Shown here: in pieces, positions 1 through 7,667 of the stretch
Numbering within the stretch: position 1 is the stretch's first letter
Layout: each line of letters opens with the position of its first letter
NCBI RefSeq assembly: GCF_945952435.1
Contig: NZ_CAMFHZ010000017.1
Location: forward strand, 17,629-81,628
From: an uncultured Microbacterium sp.
GTDB taxonomy: Bacteria > Actinomycetota > Actinomycetes > Actinomycetales > Microbacteriaceae
Direction of reading: 5' to 3'
Length of the DNA: 64,000 nt
Position numbers and translations under genes: made by a program
Notes under the pieces: model-generated
Databases searched by the model: none
The model's input: only the letters and a program-made list of their open reading frames with translations
What the model was told of the DNA's origin: nothing

Positions 1-348
1 CTCGAGCGCGCGCACGGCATGGGCCGTTAGCCGGTAGACCTCGCTGTCGCCGTCGATCTGCTGGCCGAGCCAACCGACCTTGACCCAGTACCGGCAGACC
101 TCCCGGCCCGAGGTGGAGGGGAGCCGCCGGTCGTCCGTCTCGTACCCGGCATTGCGCAGCCGATCCAGCATCTCTCCGACCTCGATGTGGGCGTCGGCGA
201 CGGCGACGGTCGCACGGTCGGCCGAGAACATGACGCTCAGCGCAGCGATGACGAACGGAGCGAACCTGCCGTGCAGCAGATCGAGGGTCGGCGTCTTGAA
301 CGCCGCGAGCGCACGCAGATACGCACCCTCGGCTCCGGCCGCTGTCAC
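1..348 (-). CDS. DUF3375 (JetA/MksF-like) protein, N-terminal part, cut by window edge
   Basis: An open frame on the minus strand runs from a GTG at 348 off the left edge, 116 codons without a stop. The translation has the N-terminal pattern I recall for DUF3375: TPTLDLLHGRFAPFVIAAL (about residues 20-38), a REVCRYWVKVGWL segment near 85-97 and EVYRLTAHAVRALE at the cut. DUF3375 is the JetA/MksF (kleisin-like) subunit of Wadjet/MksBEFG condensin-type anti-plasmid systems; partner genes (DUF4194, SMC-like ATPase, JetD nuclease) would lie left of the window. I chose GTG 348 because no ATG fits and homology begins soon after. The family call is from memory of the domain; the defence role is inference from one partial gene. 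Confidence 0.68.
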   Translation of the reverse strand, partial: MTAAGAEGAYLRALAAFKTPTLDLLHGRFAPFVIAALSVMFSADRATVAVADAHIEVGEMLDRLRNAGYETDDRRLPSTSGREVCRYWVKVGWLGQQIDGDSEVYRLTAHAVRALE

Positions 349-416
349 GATCGCACCGTCCGCACTGCCATCGACACGCTCCGCACCCTCTCGTTCCTGC
401 TGACGCGCCAGACGCG

Positions 417-444
417 GAAAGCCCCCGGCGAACCGAGGGCTTTC
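417..444 (-). terminator. Hairpin terminator after tRNA-Ala
   Basis: Inverted repeat GAAAGCCC (417-424) and GGGCTTTC (437-444) directly downstream of the tRNA-Ala 3' end on the minus strand. The 8-bp stem has a 12-base loop. It separates the tRNA from the DUF3375 frame. Confidence 0.7.
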
Positions 445-446
445 AT

Positions 447-522
447 TGGTGGACCTGAGGGGACTCGAACCCCTGACCCCCTGCATGCCATGCAGGTGCG
501 CTACCAGCTGCGCCACAGGCCC
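447..522 (-). tRNA. tRNA-Ala(GGC)
   Basis: The minus strand folds as a full cloverleaf. The acceptor arm GGGCCTG (522-516) pairs with CAGGTCC (457-451), with one G-U pair. The anticodon stem is CCTGC/GCAGG with loop ATGGCAT, giving anticodon GGC, and the T-loop contains GTTCGAGTC. CCA is encoded at 449-447. Total length is 76 nt. Confidence 0.96.
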
Positions 523-557
523 ATCTCGTCTCCGCGGCTTCCCGCAGCAACCCGTTC

Positions 558-563
558 AGCTTA
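558..563 (-). promoter_or_regulatory. Possible -10 box for tRNA-Ala
   Basis: TAAGCT on the minus strand fits TANNNT and would start transcription about 29 bases before the mature tRNA 5' end. No convincing -35 box is visible, so this is tentative. Confidence 0.3.
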
Positions 564-636
564 CAACAGCGATCGAGATGCACGCGAATCCGCCGCGGGA
601 ACCGGGTCGCCGGGCGTGTCCGAGCGAGGGCAGGGA

Positions 637-1575
637 TCAGTCCGTCGCGACGGCGTGCGCCCGCGCGCCGAAGCCGTCCCGCACGGCGGAGACGAGCCGG
701 CGGACCGCCGCCGGATGACGACGGGCGCCGCCCTCCCCCGCGGTCGCCACGAGGATCGATCGCACGAAGGCCGGATCGTCGAGCGGACGCAGCACCACGC
801 CGGGATGAGAGCCGGTGGCCGCCAGTCGGGGCAGGAGGCCGACGGCCATGCGAGCGGCGATCATGCCCTGCATCACCTGGAAGTCGTCCGTGCGGATCGC
901 GGCCTCGATCGCATGACCCGCCTCGGCGAACGCGTCGATGACGATCGTGTCCATCGGGTCGTCGGGAGCTGCGGCGAAGATCCAGCGCTCGCCGTGCAGC
1001 GTGAGCAGGGCCGCCAGGTCGATCGAACTGCGCATCGCCAGAGGGTGCTCCGCGGGCAGCGCGAGCAGGAGGGGATCGCGATGCACTTCCTGGGTCGCCA
1101 CGTGCGGACGGAAGGGCAGGGCGTATCCGGGGACGGTGTAGACGAGCACGGCGTCGGCCTCGCCGCGGTTGACCCGGTCAACGAGCGAGGGTCCCTCCTC
1201 GAGCACCGCGTCGACGTCGATGCCGACGTCGTTCATACGCGCGACGACCGTCGGCAGCACCAGCGCCGCCGCGGTCGGGAACATCGCGAATCGGACCCGC
1301 ACGTGCCCGAGCTGCGCGAGCTCGCGGGCGTCGCGCACCGCCCGGTCGCTGAGGGTCAGGATCTCCTGCGCCCGCTCCCAGAGGAGCATCCCCACGGGGG
1401 TCAGCCTGCTCCCCCGCGGCGAGCGCACGAGCACGGGTGCGCCGACGAGACGTTCGAGGTTCTTCAGGTGGTAGTCGACCGAGGGCTGTCCCCAGCCCAG
1501 ACGTCGGGCGGCGGCCGTCACGGATCCCTCGGCCTGCACCGCCCTGAGCGCTTCGAACTGCCGGAGATCGACCAT
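637..1575 (-). CDS. LysR-family transcriptional regulator
   Basis: Protein of 312 residues, the usual LTTR length. An N-terminal winged helix-turn-helix (about residues 1-60; recognition region SVTAAARRLGWGQPSVDYHL at 18-37) is followed by a periplasmic-binding-like effector domain. It is divergent from the decarboxylase gene at 1695 and shares a 119-base intergenic region holding a perfect palindrome (1621-1639), so it probably controls that gene and itself. The effector is unknown; an amino acid or polyamine is the contextual guess. Start ATG 1575. Confidence 0.9.
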   Translation of the reverse strand: MVDLRQFEALRAVQAEGSVTAAARRLGWGQPSVDYHLKNLERLVGAPVLVRSPRGSRLTPVGMLLWERAQEILTLSDRAVRDARELAQLGHVRVRFAMFPTAAALVLPTVVARMNDVGIDVDAVLEEGPSLVDRVNRGEADAVLVYTVPGYALPFRPHVATQEVHRDPLLLALPAEHPLAMRSSIDLAALLTLHGERWIFAAAPDDPMDTIVIDAFAEAGHAIEAAIRTDDFQVMQGMIAARMAVGLLPRLAATGSHPGVVLRPLDDPAFVRSILVATAGEGGARRHPAAVRRLVSAVRDGFGARAHAVATD

Positions 1576-1620
1576 CTGCCCCTGCCCCTATGTCGGTCCC
1601 CGGGCTGAGAACCGAGGGAG

Positions 1621-1639
1621 TCACATACAGAATATGTGA
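1621..1639. promoter_or_regulatory. LysR-type operator palindrome
   Basis: TCACATACAGAATATGTGA is a perfect 7-bp inverted repeat with a 5-base spacer, in the divergent region between the LysR gene (starting 1575, minus) and the decarboxylase (starting 1695, plus). It contains the T-N11-A layout typical of LTTR boxes. Position and symmetry are seen; regulator binding is inferred. Confidence 0.6.
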
Positions 1640-1694
1640 GGAGTGCGAGATTCGAGGGATTCCTCCCCTCTCTCGACGCTTGCACCATGGGGGG

Positions 1695-3248
1695 ATGCCC
1701 TCGCTCGATGCCGCTCCCGACGCTCTGTCCGCTCCCTCCGGCTCGCCGCGCCCCGTGGACCCGCGGCAGTGGCAGACGCCGTATGCGGATGCGCTGGAGC
1801 GTCATGCGGCACGCGGGCCGGTGCAGCTGATGGTCCCCGGGCACGGGGGAAACGCTGACGGTCTCAGTGCGCGTCTCGCCGACTACTTCGGCGCGCGGAC
1901 CCTGCAGTTGGATGTGCCCATGCTCCTGGAGGACATCGACCTCGGCGCGCCGTCGCCGCTGGACCAGTCGCTCGACCTCGCGGCGCAGGCGTGGGGCGCG
2001 CGGCGGACCTGGTTCGTCACGGGCGGCGCCTCGCAGGCCAATCGGATCGCGGCGCTCGCCGTGCGCGGTCTCGGCAGCCGAGTGCTCTCGCAGCGCAGCG
2101 CGCACTCCAGCTTCAGCGACGGGGTGCTCACGGCGGGCCTCGTCCCGTCCTTCGTGTTCCCGTCCGTCGACCGGACGCACGGCATCGCTCACGGCGTGTC
2201 CCCTGCGGCGCTGGAGGAGGCGCTCTCCGCCGCCTCCGAGCGCGGGGAGCCGGCGAGCGCCGTCTACATCGTCTCGCCGAGCTACTTCGGATCCGTGTCC
2301 GATGTCGCCGGGCTCGCCCGTGTCGCGCACGCGCACGGCGCTCCGCTCATCGTGGACGGCGCCTGGGGACCGCATTTCGGCTTCCACCCCGACCTCCCTG
2401 ACTCCCCGTCCCGTCTCGGCGCCGACCTGGTGGTCTCGAGCACGCACAAGCTCGCGGGCTCGCTGACCCAGTCGGCGATGCTGCACCTCGGCGACGGACC
2501 CTTCGCAGACCTGCTGGAACCGCTCGTCGAGCGCGCCGTGGCGATGACCGCGTCGACCTCGTGCTCGGCGCTGCTGCAGGCGTCGCTCGACATCGCCCGC
2601 TCCGCGCTCGCGACCGGCGCCGAGCAGATCGGCCGCTCCCTCGAGGTCGCGCGGTCGTTCCGCGCCGCCCTGCGCGAGGATCCTCTGTTCGCCGTGATCG
2701 ACGACGGGTTCGGGGCGTTCGACGACATCGTCGGCGTGGATCCGCTGCGCGTCCCGATCGACGTGTCGGCCACCGGGGTGAGCGGCCACTGGCTGCGCCG
2801 GCACCTCATCGAGACGGAGGGGATCTACGTCGAGATGGCGACCGCGACGACCCTCGTCGCCCTGATCGGTGCGGGTAAGACGCCGGATCTCGACGGAGTG
2901 CTCGACGCGCTGCGCACAGCCGTCGGCTCGGAGCCCGCCCGGCTCGAGCGCGCGCTGGCCGCGGACGAGGCGTTCCCGCCGCTGCCGCCCGCGGGGACGC
3001 TGCGCCTGCTCCCCCGGGATGCGTTCTTCGCCGGGACCGAACTCGTCGACGCGACACGCGCGGTCGGCCGCATCTCGGCCGATACCCTGGCTGCCTACCC
3101 GCCGGGGATCCCCAACGTCATCCCGGGCGAGGAGATCACCGCGCAGACGGTGGCCTTCCTGCAGGCCGTCGCGGCGTCACCGACCGGCTACGTGCGCGGA
3201 GCGGTGCGTCCCGATGTGGCGCTCTTCCGGGTGACGAGAGAAGACTGA
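1695..3248 (+). CDS. Orn/Lys/Arg decarboxylase family PLP enzyme (fold type I)
   Basis: 517 residues from ATG 1695. Motifs match the major domain of the Orn/Lys/Arg decarboxylase family: an early HGGN segment (50-53), FVTGGASQAN (107-116) for the PLP phosphate region, the cofactor aspartate in IVDGAWGPHFGFH (D221) and the Schiff-base lysine in SSTHKLAG (K252). The C-terminal YPPGIP motif (about 467-472) is typical of the family. Expected chemistry is decarboxylation of a basic amino acid to a polyamine or diamine; which one cannot be read. An APC permease follows after 58 bases, suggesting substrate/product exchange. An earlier in-frame start exists at 1590, but it lies inside the putative operator region. 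Confidence 0.82.
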   Translation: MPSLDAAPDALSAPSGSPRPVDPRQWQTPYADALERHAARGPVQLMVPGHGGNADGLSARLADYFGARTLQLDVPMLLEDIDLGAPSPLDQSLDLAAQAWGARRTWFVTGGASQANRIAALAVRGLGSRVLSQRSAHSSFSDGVLTAGLVPSFVFPSVDRTHGIAHGVSPAALEEALSAASERGEPASAVYIVSPSYFGSVSDVAGLARVAHAHGAPLIVDGAWGPHFGFHPDLPDSPSRLGADLVVSSTHKLAGSLTQSAMLHLGDGPFADLLEPLVERAVAMTASTSCSALLQASLDIARSALATGAEQIGRSLEVARSFRAALREDPLFAVIDDGFGAFDDIVGVDPLRVPIDVSATGVSGHWLRRHLIETEGIYVEMATATTLVALIGAGKTPDLDGVLDALRTAVGSEPARLERALAADEAFPPLPPAGTLRLLPRDAFFAGTELVDATRAVGRISADTLAAYPPGIPNVIPGEEITAQTVAFLQAVAASPTGYVRGAVRPDVALFRVTRED

Positions 3249-3306
3249 CATCGCCGCCCGCGGCGCCGACCGCCGCGGAACGGACCACCATTCGAAGGAG
3301 ACTGGT

Positions 3307-4815
3307 ATGCCCACGATCGCCCAGCAGCTGCTGCGCCGCAAGCCGACGACCCCGCCGGGCGGGGACGAGGCCGCGCTCAAACGCAGCATCGGCCTGTTCT
3401 CGCTGACCATGATCGGCGTCGGCGGCACGCTCGGCACCGGCATCTTCTTCATCCTCTCCCAGGCCGTTCCGATCGCCGGCCCCGCGGTCATCTGGTCCTT
3501 CGTGATCGGCGGTGCCGTCGCGGGCCTGACCGCGCTCTGCTACGCCGAGATGGCGGGCGCCGTGCCGGTCTCGGGATCCACCTACTCCTACGCGTACGCG
3601 ACGCTGGGCGAGGGCACCGCGATGGCGGTCGGCGCGTGCCTGCTGCTCGAGTACGGCGTCTCCACCGCCGCGGTCGCGGTGGGCTGGTCGCAGTACATCA
3701 ACCAGCTGCTGCAGAACCTCTTCGGCTGGCAGCTGCCCGTGCAGCTCTCCCAGGCCCCCGAGCAGGGCGGCATCGTCAACGTCCCCGCCGTCGTGGTGAT
3801 CGTGCTGTGCGCGCTGCTGCTCGTGCGCGGGGCGCGCGAGTCGACCCTGGTGAACAGCGTCATGGTGGTCGTCAAGATCGGCGTCGTGGTGTTCTTCTGC
3901 GCCGTCGCCTTCACCGGCTGGAACGCCGACCACTTCCACGACTTCGCTCCGGCGGGCTTCGCCGGGATCGTCGGCGGCGCGGGGATCATCTTCTTCTCGT
4001 TCGTCGGGCTCGACGCGGTCTCCACCGCGGGGGACGAGGCGAAGAACCCGAAGCGCAATCTCCCTCTCGCGATCATGTTCGCGCTGGGCATCATCATCAC
4101 CCTCTACGTGCTGACCTGCCTCGCCGCGCTCGGAGCGCAGGCGCCGGAGAAGTTCGCCGATCAGGACGCGGGGCTCTCCGCGATCCTGCAGAACATGATC
4201 GGCTCCGCCTGGCCGGGCACGATCGTCGCCGCGGGCGCGGTGATCTCGATCTTCTCCGTCACCCTCGTGGTGCTCTACGGGCAGACCCGCATCCTGTTCG
4301 CGATGTCCCGCGACGGCATGATGCCTCCCGTCTTCGCGAAGGTCGACCGGCGGACCATGACGCCGATCCCCAACACGCTCATCGTGATGGCGGTGACGGG
4401 GGTCCTCGCCGCGGTCATCCCGATCGACTTCCTCGCCGAGATGACCAGCATCGGGACCCTGGTCGCCTTCCTCGTCGTCTCACTCGGCGTCATCATCCTG
4501 CGGGTGCGGGAACCGGAGCTGGAGCGCGGGTTCCGCCTGCCGCTCGGCTGGACAATCCCGATCCTCTCGATCGCGGGCTGCATCGCGATCATCACGCAGC
4601 TGCGCCCCGTCACGATCCTCGTCTTCCTGGTCTGGACCGCCGCGTTCCTCGTCTTCTACTGGTTCTACGGTCGGCGCCACTCCGCGCTCGAACGCGCACA
4701 GACCGAGGCAGGCGTCGCGGCGGGCGACGTGCCGTACACCACCAACCTCACCCAGCCGAGCACGGCGGCGATCCGTCGGGCGGCGGCATCGCGTCGCAAG
4801 GGGACGAGGCCGTGA
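3307..4815 (+). CDS. APC-superfamily amino acid permease
   Basis: 502 residues with about 12 hydrophobic segments beginning at IGLFSLTMIGVGGTLGTGIFF, the glycine-rich first-helix motif of APC transporters, and a cytoplasmic N-terminus. The overall pattern resembles the cationic amino-acid transporter/YfnA branch. A good Shine-Dalgarno (GAAGGAG) precedes ATG 3307. It lies between the Orn/Lys/Arg decarboxylase and a universal stress protein gene whose GTG start overlaps this stop (GTGA), so these are probably co-transcribed. Uptake of the decarboxylase substrate or export of its amine is inferred. Confidence 0.9.
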   Translation: MPTIAQQLLRRKPTTPPGGDEAALKRSIGLFSLTMIGVGGTLGTGIFFILSQAVPIAGPAVIWSFVIGGAVAGLTALCYAEMAGAVPVSGSTYSYAYATLGEGTAMAVGACLLLEYGVSTAAVAVGWSQYINQLLQNLFGWQLPVQLSQAPEQGGIVNVPAVVVIVLCALLLVRGARESTLVNSVMVVVKIGVVVFFCAVAFTGWNADHFHDFAPAGFAGIVGGAGIIFFSFVGLDAVSTAGDEAKNPKRNLPLAIMFALGIIITLYVLTCLAALGAQAPEKFADQDAGLSAILQNMIGSAWPGTIVAAGAVISIFSVTLVVLYGQTRILFAMSRDGMMPPVFAKVDRRTMTPIPNTLIVMAVTGVLAAVIPIDFLAEMTSIGTLVAFLVVSLGVIILRVREPELERGFRLPLGWTIPILSIAGCIAIITQLRPVTILVFLVWTAAFLVFYWFYGRRHSALERAQTEAGVAAGDVPYTTNLTQPSTAAIRRAAASRRKGTRP

Positions 4816-5717
4816 CCCTCGTCGTCGGCATCGATCCGGGGCGCCGCTCCGCCTCCGTCGTGGAACTGGCGGCGACGCTCGCCCGCTCCGCGCGGACCGA
4901 TCTCGTCGTCGCGGCGATCGTGCCGCGGACCTGGCCGCTCTCCGCCGGCACCGCCGACGCCGAATGGCGCTCGTACACGCGGGACGCCGCGAACGCCGCC
5001 CTCGACCACGCCGCGGCCGTGCTCGGAGACGCCGTCCCAGCCGTGTACGTGGTGCACGAGGCGTCGTCCGCTCGCCGCGGACTCGTCGAGCTCGCCGAAG
5101 AGCACGACGCGGCGCTGCTCGTGATCGGATCGTCGTCGGACGGCGCTCCGGGACGGGTCGGGTTCGGCTCCGAGAGCGACGCGCTGCTGCACGCGTCCTC
5201 CGTGCCGGTCGCGATCGCTCCCCGCGGCTACCGCACGCCCTCCGATGGTGTGATCGGCCGGGTCACCGCCGCCTACCGCGGCACGGAGGCCTCGTCCGAG
5301 CTGGTGCGCGGCGCCGCCGAGGTCGCGGGGGTGGTCGGGGCCGCCCTGCGGATCGCGACCTTCGTCGTGGTCCCGCGGACGTCCGGATCCGACGGCGCCG
5401 GCCTCGGCGCGGAAGATCGGATCGTCGCGCAGTGGGCCAGGGACGTCGAGCGCGATGCCGCGCTGCTGCTCGCCGAGGTCGCGACCCTCCAGGACCCCCC
5501 GCCGCGGGACGGGACGGTGATCGGCGTCGGCGAGAGCTGGGGGGCCGCGGTCGGCGACCTCCCCTGGCGCGACGACGAGGTGCTCGTGGTCGGTTCGAGC
5601 AGCCTCGGCCCGCTCGCCCGCGTGTTCCTCGGATCGCATGCCACGAAGATCGTCCGTCACTCCCCTGTCCCCGTCGTCGTCGTTCCGCGCCGCGCCGCAC
5701 CCGCGACCTCCCGGTGA
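4812..5717 (+). CDS. Universal stress protein, tandem Usp domains
   Basis: 301 residues from GTG 4812, which overlaps the permease stop by 4 bases. Two Usp repeats are visible: the first starts TLVVGIDPG and carries VIGSSSDGAPGRVGFGSESDALLHASSVPVAI with the G-2x-G-9x-G(S/T)-like nucleotide motif; the second ends VVGSSSLGPLARVFLGSHATKIVRHSPVPVVVV. Usp proteins bind ATP or other nucleotides and act in stress physiology. The link to amino-acid decarboxylation, perhaps acid or starvation response, is contextual. Confidence 0.9.
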   Translation: MTLVVGIDPGRRSASVVELAATLARSARTDLVVAAIVPRTWPLSAGTADAEWRSYTRDAANAALDHAAAVLGDAVPAVYVVHEASSARRGLVELAEEHDAALLVIGSSSDGAPGRVGFGSESDALLHASSVPVAIAPRGYRTPSDGVIGRVTAAYRGTEASSELVRGAAEVAGVVGAALRIATFVVVPRTSGSDGAGLGAEDRIVAQWARDVERDAALLLAEVATLQDPPPRDGTVIGVGESWGAAVGDLPWRDDEVLVVGSSSLGPLARVFLGSHATKIVRHSPVPVVVVPRRAAPATSR

Positions 5718-5727
5718 CCGGCTCGCC

Positions 5728-5775
5728 CTCTCCGAGCGCCTCTCCCGAACGCTCCCCGAGCGCCTCTCCCGAACG
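5728..5775. repeat. 24-bp tandem duplication upstream of the lysA-like gene
   Basis: Two head-to-tail 24-base copies (5728-5751 and 5752-5775) differ at one position only. They lie between the stress-protein stop and the ribosome binding site of the following gene. Each copy contains TCTCCCGAACG. They may be a simple slippage duplication or a spacer/regulatory element. Confidence 0.9.
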
Positions 5776-5787
5776 AAGGAATCCCGC

Positions 5788-7047
5788 ATGACGCACCCGC
5801 TGCTCGATCTGCTCCCCGCCGGAAGCGCGGTCGATCCCGACGGCACCCTGCGGATCGGCGGCTGCCGGGTGGACGACCTCGCCCGGGAGTTCGGGACGCC
5901 CGCGATCATCGTCGACGAGACCGCCCTGCGCGCCCGCGCCAGGGAGTACCGCACCGAACTCGAGGCCCGCTGGCCGCACGCACGGGTCGTCTTCGCCTCC
6001 AAGGCCTTCCCCGCGACCGCGGTGCAGCGCGTGATGGCAGAGGAGGGCCTGGGCCTGGACGTCGCGGGCGGCGGCGAGATCCTGAGCGCTCTCCGCGCGG
6101 GGGTCGATCCGGCGCTCATCGTCCTGCACGGCAACGCGAAGAGCACCGAGGAGCTGCGACTCGCGGTCGATGCCGGGGTCGGCCTCGTCGTCGTGGACAA
6201 CTCCGACGACGTCGACCGCCTGGAGGAGATCGTCCCCGCAGGACGCCGACAGGACGTGCTCGTGCGCGTCGTGCCGGAGGTCGCGTCGTCGACGCACCCG
6301 CACGTCCAGACCGGCCAGGTCGGGTCGAAGTTCGGGCTCACCGCGCCCGCGGCGAAGGCGCTCATCGCGCGGATCTCCCGGAGTCCGCGACTGCGGATGC
6401 GCGGGGTGCACGCGCACGTGGGATCCCAGGTCATGGATCCGTCCGAGCTCGCGGCCGCCGTGGCTCCGCTCGCCGCCCTCGGCACCTTCGACGTGTACGA
6501 CCTGGGTGGCGGCCTCGGCGCGCGCTACACCTACGACGAGCACCCCGCGAGCGTCGCGGACTACCTCGACACGCTGCTCGCCGCCGCACGCGCCCATCTG
6601 CCCTCGACCGCCGAACTGATCATCGAACCGGGCCGCAGCATGGTCAACGGCGCCGCCCTGACGCTGTACACCGTCACCACCGTGAAGCGGGACGCGCGCG
6701 CGTTCGTCGCGGTCGACGGCGGCATGGGCGACAACCTCGAGGTGGCGCTGTTCCAGCAGCGCTACGAAGCGGCGCTCGCGACCCGTCTGGGCGAGGAGGA
6801 CACGGAGGACGTCGTCGTCGTCGGCCGTCACTGCGAGTCCGGGGACGTGCTCATCGACCCCCTGCGCCTGCCTGCGGCGCGTGTGGGCGATCTGCTCGTC
6901 GTGCCGGCCACCGGCGCCTACACGCACACGATGGCGAACAACTACAACGGCGCCCGGCGTCCGCCGGTCGTCTTCGTCCGCGGCGGGGAGGCCCGCGCGG
7001 TGATCCGTCGGGAGACCTGGGACGACCTGTTCCTCCGCGATCTCTGA
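5788..7047 (+). CDS. lysA: Diaminopimelate decarboxylase family protein (fold type III)
   Basis: 419 residues from ATG 5788, preceded by GAAGGA. The PLP lysine sits in FASKAF (K72). HVGSQ, a glycine-rich phosphate loop (DLGGGLGARY), EPGRSMV and the active-site CESGD motif (C349) are present. CESGD, rather than the CDSxD of ornithine decarboxylases, favours diaminopimelate. The substrate segment VDGGMGDNLEVALFQQRYEA departs from textbook LysA, so it could be a paralogue with another amino-acid substrate. It sits at the end of a cluster with a second, unrelated fold of decarboxylase and a permease. The main lysA usually lies near argS/hom in these genomes; whether one exists cannot be seen here. 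Confidence 0.8.
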   Translation: MTHPLLDLLPAGSAVDPDGTLRIGGCRVDDLAREFGTPAIIVDETALRARAREYRTELEARWPHARVVFASKAFPATAVQRVMAEEGLGLDVAGGGEILSALRAGVDPALIVLHGNAKSTEELRLAVDAGVGLVVVDNSDDVDRLEEIVPAGRRQDVLVRVVPEVASSTHPHVQTGQVGSKFGLTAPAAKALIARISRSPRLRMRGVHAHVGSQVMDPSELAAAVAPLAALGTFDVYDLGGGLGARYTYDEHPASVADYLDTLLAAARAHLPSTAELIIEPGRSMVNGAALTLYTVTTVKRDARAFVAVDGGMGDNLEVALFQQRYEAALATRLGEEDTEDVVVVGRHCESGDVLIDPLRLPAARVGDLLVVPATGAYTHTMANNYNGARRPPVVFVRGGEARAVIRRETWDDLFLRDL

Positions 7048-7094
7048 AGCCTGCGGCGGGCTCGATCCCGCTCCGCCGGAGGCGACCGGTGCGG

Positions 7095-7100
7095 GAGAAT
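7095..7100 (+). promoter_or_regulatory. Possible -10 box of a leaderless Nudix gene
   Basis: GAGAAT lies exactly 6 bases before ATG 7107, the same spacing as other leaderless candidates in this window, but the first base does not match TANNNT. An overlapping GGGAG could instead serve as a Shine-Dalgarno. Weak. Confidence 0.25.
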
Positions 7101-7106
7101 GGTCAG

Positions 7107-7637
7107 ATGCGTCACGACGACCTCCTCGCCGAGCTGCGCGGCCCTCCTGCGACCCCGACCCGCGACGCCTATCTCCGCTTCGTCGGCTCTCGCGGTGAGG
7201 ACGCGCTGCGTCGGAACGGCGGCGACCAGCACGTCACGGGGTCGTGCTTCGTGCTCTCTCCCGCCCGGGATCGGATCCTGCTCTGCTTCCATGGCAAGGG
7301 CGGGTTCTGGGTGCAGTTCGGCGGCCACGTCGAAGACGAGGACCCCTCCCTCGCGGCGGCCGCCGTCCGCGAGGCCCGGGAGGAGTCGGGCGTCGCGGAG
7401 CTCCGGTTGCTCGGCGACCGCATCGTCGATCTGGACCGTCACGAGCTGCATGGGGGCTTCTCCTGCGCCGCCCACTGGGACATCGGCTACGTCGCGCTCG
7501 CGGATCCTGCGACGACCGCGACCGCGGTGAGCGAGGAGAGCGAGGACGTGCGCTGGTTCCCCGTCGACGCGTTGCCGGACACGATCGCCCCCGGTTTCGC
7601 TCAGCGCCTCGCCGCCGTACTGCGCGCAGCCCGCTGA
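7107..7637 (+). CDS. Nudix hydrolase
   Basis: 176 residues. The Nudix signature is clear as REAREESG (88-95) preceded by FGGHVEDED; the spacing is one residue longer than the canonical GX5EX7REUXEEXGU, with Asp79 near the usual Glu position, a variant I have seen in other actinobacterial members. It should hydrolyse a nucleoside-diphosphate-linked substrate; the substrate is not predictable. ATG 7107 is preferred over the in-frame GTG 7089 because GGGAG lies 9 bases upstream. It is convergent with the oxidoreductase gene ending at 7668. Confidence 0.88.
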   Translation: MRHDDLLAELRGPPATPTRDAYLRFVGSRGEDALRRNGGDQHVTGSCFVLSPARDRILLCFHGKGGFWVQFGGHVEDEDPSLAAAAVREAREESGVAELRLLGDRIVDLDRHELHGGFSCAAHWDIGYVALADPATTATAVSEESEDVRWFPVDALPDTIAPGFAQRLAAVLRAAR

Positions 7638-7667
7638 GGAACCCCGCCGAGGACCGACGGCCCGCGA

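Noticed and set aside
187..1608. Long plus-strand open frame across the tRNA-Ala and LysR region
   Set aside because: It is the antisense shadow of the LysR gene and crosses a tRNA; composition is Arg/Gly/His-rich with no family pattern.
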